From SG8-39 sp032125995 (GTDB lineage Bacteria > Pseudomonadota > Gammaproteobacteria > Burkholderiales > SG8-39): a stretch of 10,153 nt of DNA. Location of the stretch: NCBI GenBank assembly GCA_032125995.1, contig JAQBBQ010000150.1, forward strand, positions 1 through 10,153, written 5' to 3'. Under the pieces are notes generated by a model that saw only the letters and a list, made by a program, of their open reading frames with translations, had not been told where the DNA came from and searched no databases. Made by a program: the position numbers and the translations under genes. The first letter of the stretch is position 1; the number at the start of each line of letters is the position of its first letter. This document shows positions 5,748-10,153 of the stretch, in pieces.

Positions 5748-7088
5748 CTAACGAATGTCCTTCAACACCCGGCGCAGGCAGTCGAACAGTTCGTCGATCT
5801 GCGTCTTCTCGATGATGAGCGGCGGCGCGAGCGCAATGATGTCGCCGCTTGCGCGCATATAAGAACCCTGCTCCCAAGCCTTGAGGTGCGCCTCGAACCC
5901 GCGCGCACCGACCGCACCCTCGCGCGGCGCAAGTTCGATCGCCGCGATCAGCCCGATGTTGCGAATGTCGATCACGTTGGGTAGCCCCTTGAGCGAATGC
6001 GCCTGCGCCTGCCAATACGGCTCGAGTTCCTTGACCCGCGTGAGCAGCCCCTCTTCCTGGTACACCTCCAGCGTCGCGAGGCCCGCCGCGCAAGCGACCG
6101 GGTGCGCCGAGTAGGTGTAGCCGTGCGGCATCTCGATCGCGGTATCGGGACCGGTCTGGAACGCCTCGTAGAGCGCCTCCTTCATGAGCACCGCACCCAT
6201 CGGCACGGTGCCGTTGGTGATGCCCTTCGCCGTGGTGATCAGGTCGGGCGTCACCTTGAAGCGCAGCGCGGCGAACGGTTCGCCGAGTCGGCCCCAGGCG
6301 GTGATGACCTCGTCGAAGATCAGCAGAATGCCGTGCTTGTCGCAGATCTCGCGCAGGCGCTTCAGGTAGCCGACCGGCGGTACCAGCACGCCGGTGGAGC
6401 AGGCGACCGGCTCGACGATTACCGCAGCGATTGTCGAGGGATCGTGCAGCTGGCATAGCCGCTCGAGGTCGTCGGCGAGCTCTACGCCGTGCTTCGGCTC
6501 GCCTTTCGAGAATGCATTGCGCTCGAGATCATGCGTGTGTCGGATGTGATCGACGCCGGCCACCAGCGCGCCGAATAGCTTGCGGTTACCGACGATTCCG
6601 CCGACCGCGGTGCCACCGAAGTTGACGCCGTGATAGCCGCGCTCGCGGCCGATCAGCCGGGTGCGGTGGCCCTCGCCGCGCACGCGGTGGTAGGCGAGCG
6701 CAAGCTTGAGCGCCGTCTCCACCGACTCGGAGCCGGAGTTGGTAAAGAACACCTTCGACAGGCCTTCGGGTGCGAGCGCCGCGACCTTGTCGGCGAATTC
6801 GAACGCTTGCGGGTGGCCGAGCTGGAACGGCGGCGCGAAATCGAGCGTCGCAACGGCTTGCGCAACACGCGCAGCGATCTTCGGCCTGCAATGGCCGGCA
6901 TTCACACACCACAGGCCCGAGGTGCCATCGACGATCTGGCGGCCTTCCGGGGTGTAGTAATGGATGCCCTCGGCGCGCGACACCAGGCGTGGCGCCTTTT
7001 TGAATTGCCGGTTCATGCTAAACGGCATGAAAAAGGCGGAATTTTCGAGTGACTGGCCGACGGTTTCGGCGCGCGCACGTTCGTTCAT
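5748..7088 (-). CDS. Omega-amino acid:pyruvate aminotransferase (class III, PLP)
   Basis: Transfers the amino group of an omega-amino acid, classically beta-alanine, to pyruvate, giving malonate semialdehyde and alanine in the cytoplasm. The 446-residue chain closely follows the Pseudomonas beta-alanine:pyruvate enzyme as I remember it: FFMPFSMNRQF at the N-terminus, SGLWCVNAGH, FTNSGSESVETALK (PLP phosphate region), RERGYHGVNFGGT, IVEPVACSTGVLVPP, IFDEVITAWGR with the PLP-pyridine Asp259, AKGITNG with Schiff-base Lys288, and HGYTYSAHPVACAAG. The start ATG overlaps the upstream amidohydrolase stop in ATGA, preceded by a strong AAGGAG, so the pair is translationally coupled. With that neighbour supplying an amino acid from an N-carbamoyl precursor, beta-alanine is the natural candidate, but taurine, GABA or aromatic amines are accepted by relatives. 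Confidence 0.9.
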   Translation of the reverse strand: MNERARAETVGQSLENSAFFMPFSMNRQFKKAPRLVSRAEGIHYYTPEGRQIVDGTSGLWCVNAGHCRPKIAARVAQAVATLDFAPPFQLGHPQAFEFADKVAALAPEGLSKVFFTNSGSESVETALKLALAYHRVRGEGHRTRLIGRERGYHGVNFGGTAVGGIVGNRKLFGALVAGVDHIRHTHDLERNAFSKGEPKHGVELADDLERLCQLHDPSTIAAVIVEPVACSTGVLVPPVGYLKRLREICDKHGILLIFDEVITAWGRLGEPFAALRFKVTPDLITTAKGITNGTVPMGAVLMKEALYEAFQTGPDTAIEMPHGYTYSAHPVACAAGLATLEVYQEEGLLTRVKELEPYWQAQAHSLKGLPNVIDIRNIGLIAAIELAPREGAVGARGFEAHLKAWEQGSYMRASGDIIALAPPLIIEKTQIDELFDCLRRVLKDIR

Positions 7089-8380
7089 GATGGCTCCTTG
7101 GTAAGTCGATTATGCAGCCGCGTCGGGCGGCCTTGGCCTTGCTCCGGGCTGGGAGGTCGCTGCGCCTGCGCAAGCACCGCGCGCAGCAGAACGTTGGCGC
7201 CCGCCGTAATGTCGTCGGGCGCCGCGTTCTCGATCTCATTGTGGCTGATGCCGCCCTCGCAGGGCACGAACACCATGGCGGCCGGCGCGACGCGCGACAC
7301 ATAGACCGCGTCGTGCGCGGCACCCGACACGATGTCGCGATGCGAATAGCCCAGCGACGCCGCCGCCTCGCGTACGCTATCGACGAGCGCCGGCGCGAAT
7401 TCGGATGGCGCGAAGGTCACGACCTCGTTCAGTTCGGCCGACACGCGGCAGTCGTTTTCGATCACCGCAAGCGCAGACTTGAACGCCTCGACCATTGCAG
7501 TGAGCGTATCGTTCTTCGCGTTGCGCAGGTCGATCGTCATGCGGACCTCTCCCGGCACCACGTTTCTCGAGTTCGGCCGCACCAGCATCTGCCCGACCGT
7601 GCCGCGCGCGTAATCCGGGAACGTCGTCGCGATGCGGTTTACCTCCAGAACGACGCGGCTCGCGGCAAGCAGCGCGTCCTTGCGGACGTCCATCGGCGTC
7701 GGGCCGGCGTGCGCGTCCTGCCCGGTAAGCGTGAGGTCGAACCAGCGTTGCCCGAGCGCGCCGAGAACGACGCCGATCGTGGTGCGGGTTTGCTCGAGCA
7801 CCGGCCCCTGCTCGATATGCGCTTCGAAGTACGCACCGAGCGCCTGCGGCTGCGCGGTGCCTGCGTAGCCGATCGCATCAAGTGCAGCGCGCACGCTGAC
7901 ACCCTCCACATCGGTCTGCGCAAGCGCGTGTTCGAGCGAATGCACGCCGGCGAATACGCCCGACCCCATCATGGTGGGGACGAAGCGCGAGCCTTCCTCG
8001 TTGGTCCAGGCAATGACGTCGATCGGCGCGCGCGTCGCGATGCCCGCATCGTTCAGCGTACGCACCACCTCGAGCCCGGCCATCACGCCGTAGGCGCCAT
8101 CGAATTTGCCGCCCGAGGGCTGTGAATCGAGGTGGCTGCCGATCGCGATCGGCGCTGCCTTTGTGTCGGCGCCCGCGCGGCGCGCGTACTGGTTGCCGAT
8201 CGCGTCCACACTGAGGGCCATCCCGGCCTCGCGCGCCCAGCGTGCAAACAGGTCGCGGCCGTCGCGGTCGGTCTCGGTCAGCGTTAACCGGCGAACGCCC
8301 CCCTTCGGCGTCGCGCCGATACGGGCGAGGTCCATGAGCGAGCGCCACAGGCGCTCGCCGTTCACAGTCGGGGTATCCAT
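7085..8380 (-). CDS. M20-family N-carbamoyl-amino-acid amidohydrolase (beta-ureidopropionase / HyuC-like)
   Basis: Zinc- or manganese-type hydrolase that cleaves a ureido group to release CO2, ammonia and a free amino acid. The 431 residues have the complete dinuclear metal set of the HyuC/allantoate amidohydrolase group: His83 in GSHLDSQ, Asp94 in GGKFDG, Glu128-Glu129 in TNEEG, His188 in EAHIEQGP and His380 in ISHNE. The dimerisation/substrate segment has QDAHAGPTPM and the conserved RPNSRNVVPGEV. Opening residues VNGERLWRSLMDLARIGATPKGG are typical. The gene overlaps the downstream transaminase by 4 bp, favouring N-carbamoyl-beta-alanine as substrate; N-carbamoyl-L-amino acids or allantoate remain possible because the subfamilies share these motifs. 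The ATG at 8380 has no clear Shine-Dalgarno. The C-terminal 20 residues are charged and poorly conserved-looking. It is divergent from the small AtzG-like gene. Confidence 0.88.
   Translation of the reverse strand: MDTPTVNGERLWRSLMDLARIGATPKGGVRRLTLTETDRDGRDLFARWAREAGMALSVDAIGNQYARRAGADTKAAPIAIGSHLDSQPSGGKFDGAYGVMAGLEVVRTLNDAGIATRAPIDVIAWTNEEGSRFVPTMMGSGVFAGVHSLEHALAQTDVEGVSVRAALDAIGYAGTAQPQALGAYFEAHIEQGPVLEQTRTTIGVVLGALGQRWFDLTLTGQDAHAGPTPMDVRKDALLAASRVVLEVNRIATTFPDYARGTVGQMLVRPNSRNVVPGEVRMTIDLRNAKNDTLTAMVEAFKSALAVIENDCRVSAELNEVVTFAPSEFAPALVDSVREAAASLGYSHRDIVSGAAHDAVYVSRVAPAAMVFVPCEGGISHNEIENAAPDDITAGANVLLRAVLAQAQRPPSPEQGQGRPTRLHNRLTKEPS
7094..7099 (-). promoter_or_regulatory. Ribosome binding site of the transaminase, inside the amidohydrolase gene
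   Basis: The minus strand reads AAGGAG five bases before the transaminase ATG (7086-7088), within the last codons of the upstream gene whose TGA overlaps that ATG. This fixes the start and indicates coupled translation of the two enzymes. Confidence 0.8.
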
Positions 8381-8397
8381 GCTTCAAACGGGTCGAT

Positions 8398-8407
8398 GTA
8401 AGCTTAC
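8398..8407. promoter_or_regulatory. 10-bp perfect palindrome in the divergent spacer, possible operator
   Basis: GTAAGCTTAC is a perfect palindrome and a locally AT-richer patch, 18 bases upstream of the amidohydrolase ATG and about 80 upstream of the AtzG-like ATG. Its position would suit a dimeric regulator acting on one or both divergent units. No clear -35/-10 pair is visible on either strand of the spacer. Confidence 0.35.
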
Positions 8408-8475
8408 TCCATCACCCGGCACCGGCCGCCCGCCGGATGCGAAACCCGCGCGCCGCTCGATGCGGCTTCGTTCCT

Positions 8476-8480
8476 GGAGG
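8476..8480 (+). promoter_or_regulatory. Shine-Dalgarno GGAGG for the small AtzG-like gene
   Basis: GGAGG sits eight bases before the ATG at 8489. A good ribosome site in front of this short frame is one of the main reasons for treating it as a real gene. Confidence 0.75.
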
Positions 8481-8488
8481 ACCTGCTG

Positions 8489-8686
8489 ATGCGCTCAACC
8501 GTTTCGCCTGACTTGGTCACCGCCCTGCTTGACGTCGCGGGCGTGCCGCCGGGTGCGACCCGCGCCGAATCCGCCGCGGCCTGGGTGAGTACCCAGCTGC
8601 AATCCGCTGGCCCGGCCTGCGATGCCCTCGCGTTCGAGGACGAACCCGCCGGCCTGTTGGCCGAGCTGCGCGAGCGCGCGCCATGA
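8489..8686 (+). CDS. Small AtzG/GatC-like accessory subunit (DUF4089-type)
   Basis: A 65-residue protein with no signal peptide or membrane segment. It reads as two helical stretches (about 7-17 and 24-48) joined by a proline-glycine linker VPPGAT, ending in FEDEPAGLLAELRER. That layout and the acidic F-x-D-E-P-A tail resemble the DUF4089 / AtzG group, small partners that wrap around an amidase as GatC does around GatA; AtzG is part of 1-carboxybiuret hydrolase. It has a good GGAGG, and its TGA overlaps the amidase ATG in ATGA, so the two are translationally coupled and probably form a complex. Family assignment is from pattern and context only, as the family is short and divergent. Confidence 0.72.
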   Translation: MRSTVSPDLVTALLDVAGVPPGATRAESAAAWVSTQLQSAGPACDALAFEDEPAGLLAELRERAP

Positions 8687-10098
8687 CGCCGGCGGAGGTT
8701 CTCGCGCTCTCCGCCACCGCGCTCGGCGCCGCGATTCGCGGCGGCGCGGTGCGCTGCGTGCAGGCGATGGAGGCGGTGCTCGCGCGCGCAGTCGAGGTTC
8801 AGCCGCGGTTGAACGGCTTCATTCGCATCGAGTCCGAGCGTGCACTCGCCGCGGCGCTCGCGGCCGACCAGGAAGTGGCAGCGGGACGCTGGCGCGGCCC
8901 GCTGCACGGCGTGCCGATGGCACACAAGGACATGTACTACCGCGCCGGCGAGATTTCGACCTGCGGCTCGAAGATCCTGCGCGAGCGCCCGGCACCGCGC
9001 ACCGCGACCGTATTGCAGCGCCTCGATGCGGCGGGCGCGATCCAGTTCGCAAACCTCAACATGGCGGAGTTCGCCTTCAACCCGGCCGGGCACAACTGGC
9101 ACTTCGGTCATTGCCGCAACGCCTGGCACCCGGACTACATCACCGGCGGCTCGTCCTCGGGCTCGGGTACGACGATTGCGGCACGTGCGAATTTCGCCGC
9201 ACTCGGTTCCGACACCGGCGGCTCGATCCGCCTGCCCGCCAGCTTCTGCGGCACGGTCGGCATCATGGCGACGCCCGGGCGCGTCTCGCGCGCCGGCGCG
9301 ATGCCACTTTCGCATTCGCTGGATCGCGTCGGGCCGCTCACGCGCACGGTCGAGGACGCCGCGCAGCTGCTTGCGGTCCTCGCGGGCGCCGATGCGGATG
9401 ACCCGACCTGCGAAACGCAGGCGCCGCCCGATTTCGTCGCCGCGCTCAAGCAATCCGTCAAGGGCCTGCGTATCGGGCGACCGGCGCGCTACTTCTACGA
9501 CAACGCGGATGCCGGAATCATCGAGCGCATGGATGCGTCACTCGAGGTGTTTCGCCGACTCGGCGCCGTCATCGTCGACGTCGACCCGCCCGACCTGACC
9601 GCCGTGGGCGCGGCGTGGTCGATCGTCGCCGGGTCGGAAGCCGCCGCAGTGCACTCGAACTGGTTGCGCGAGCGGCCGCAGGATTACTCGGAGCAGCTGC
9701 GCACGCGGCTCGCACAGGGCCTCGCGATTCCGGCCGCTGCCTATGTCAACGCGCTGCGCCTGCGCGGGCCGGCGCTTGGCGCGTTCTGCGACGCGGTGTT
9801 TTCCAAATGCGACGTGCTGCACGCGCCGGTGGTCGATTTCGCCACGCCGACAATCGCGGAAACCGAAGTTGGTGACAGCCCGGAGATGATGGCCATTCTC
9901 GGGCGCATCACGCGCCTCACGCGACCGATCAGCTACCTCGGCCTGCCCGCACTCGCGGTTCCCGTGGGTTTCCTGCCGAACGGCCTGCCGACCGCAATGC
10001 AGCTCATCGGCCGGCCGTTCGACGAAACGACGCTTTTTGCGCTCGGTCACGCCTATCAGGGCGCGACCGACTGGCATCTGCGCGCGCCCGGGATTTAA
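8683..10098 (+). CDS. Amidase-signature hydrolase (AtzE/GatA-like), substrate unknown
   Basis: Hydrolyses a C-N amide or ureide bond using the amidase-signature Ser-cisSer-Lys triad. Over 471 residues the expected elements are in order: LHGVPMAHKD with Lys82, GGSSSGSG with cis-Ser157, and GSDTGGSIRLPASFCG with nucleophile Ser181, 24 residues after the cis-serine as is usual. LTRTVEDAAQLL and the closing GLPALAVPVGF / GLPTAMQLIGRPFDE are typical of GatA-like amidases. No GatB or ordinary GatC is beside it, so tRNA amidotransferase is unlikely. The start overlaps the AtzG-like stop by 4 bp. Divergence from a ureido-amino-acid hydrolase and transaminase suggests a nitrogen-scavenging substrate such as a carbamoyl or ureide compound, but the sequence does not settle this. 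It ends eight bases from the next, convergent reading frame. Confidence 0.88.
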   Translation: MTPAEVLALSATALGAAIRGGAVRCVQAMEAVLARAVEVQPRLNGFIRIESERALAAALAADQEVAAGRWRGPLHGVPMAHKDMYYRAGEISTCGSKILRERPAPRTATVLQRLDAAGAIQFANLNMAEFAFNPAGHNWHFGHCRNAWHPDYITGGSSSGSGTTIAARANFAALGSDTGGSIRLPASFCGTVGIMATPGRVSRAGAMPLSHSLDRVGPLTRTVEDAAQLLAVLAGADADDPTCETQAPPDFVAALKQSVKGLRIGRPARYFYDNADAGIIERMDASLEVFRRLGAVIVDVDPPDLTAVGAAWSIVAGSEAAAVHSNWLRERPQDYSEQLRTRLAQGLAIPAAAYVNALRLRGPALGAFCDAVFSKCDVLHAPVVDFATPTIAETEVGDSPEMMAILGRITRLTRPISYLGLPALAVPVGFLPNGLPTAMQLIGRPFDETTLFALGHAYQGATDWHLRAPGI

Positions 10099-10105
10099 CT
10101 CACGA

Positions 10106-10153
10106 TCACTCCCCGCGCGGATTGATCCGGTCCAGCCACGATCGGAGCGGGCG
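10106..10153 (-). CDS. 3' end of an unidentified minus-strand gene
   Basis: The minus strand reads RPLRSWLDRINPRGE then TGA, with a second in-frame TGA two codons later, and the frame runs off the right edge. Codon usage (G/C third positions) resembles the neighbouring genes, and the convergent layout with the amidase is natural. Fifteen residues are too few to name a family. A regulator, transporter or further catabolic enzyme of the same block are all possible. Confidence 0.4.
   Translation of the reverse strand, partial: RPLRSWLDRINPRGE

Noticed and set aside
7112..8125. 337-codon plus-strand frame opposite the amidohydrolase
   Set aside because: It sits on the complement of conserved metal-site codons and shows no family features.
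8404..9453. 349-codon minus-strand frame opposite the AtzG-like gene and amidase
   Set aside because: The Arg/Ala-rich composition and complete overlap with two coupled, motif-bearing genes mark it as a shadow.
8683..10098. Reading the amidase as the GatA subunit of tRNA amidotransferase
   Set aside because: There is no GatB and no ordinary GatC beside it, and the small partner and divergent catabolic genes point to a stand-alone amidase complex.

Overview
This is a high-GC (roughly two-thirds GC by eye), densely coding chromosomal window, most likely from a betaproteobacterium. The suggestion rests on a one-piece SpeD-SpeE fusion, a WaaC-type heptosyltransferase (hence an LPS-bearing Gram-negative) and the style of the omega-amino acid:pyruvate transaminase. 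No insertion sequence, CRISPR array, rRNA or tRNA was seen.

Left part (1-3339): transketolase (tkt, minus strand) runs off the left edge about 30 residues before its expected end. Upstream of it on the same strand lies waaC, separated by about 245 bp that hold two short inverted repeats and no convincing gene. waaC is divergent from nudC across a 142-bp spacer with a perfect 9-bp hairpin and a tandem 9-bp repeat.

Middle (3340-5747): nudC (NAD(H)/NAD-capped RNA Nudix hydrolase) is followed on the same strand by a fused pyruvoyl AdoMet decarboxylase-aminopropyltransferase (spermidine-type polyamine synthesis). The spacer before the fusion is AT-rich and has an 11-bp stem-loop directly ahead of the Shine-Dalgarno. 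The fusion protein keeps the self-cleavage serine but has alanine where class 1B decarboxylases normally have a catalytic cysteine, and several substrate-pocket positions in its synthase half are also changed. This is the most unusual point in the window.

Right part (5748-10153): a catabolic block. On the minus strand an M20-type N-carbamoyl-amino-acid amidohydrolase (beta-ureidopropionase-like) overlaps by 4 bp a class III omega-amino acid:pyruvate transaminase. Together these could convert N-carbamoyl-beta-alanine to beta-alanine and then malonate semialdehyde, the lower half of reductive pyrimidine breakdown. Divergent from them, a 65-residue AtzG/GatC-like protein overlaps by 4 bp an amidase-signature hydrolase (AtzE/GatA-like). 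The 108-bp divergent spacer carries a 10-bp perfect palindrome. The last 48 bases look like the 3' end of another minus-strand gene of unknown identity. The ring-reducing and ring-opening enzymes of pyrimidine catabolism are not in the window, so the true substrate of this block is open.
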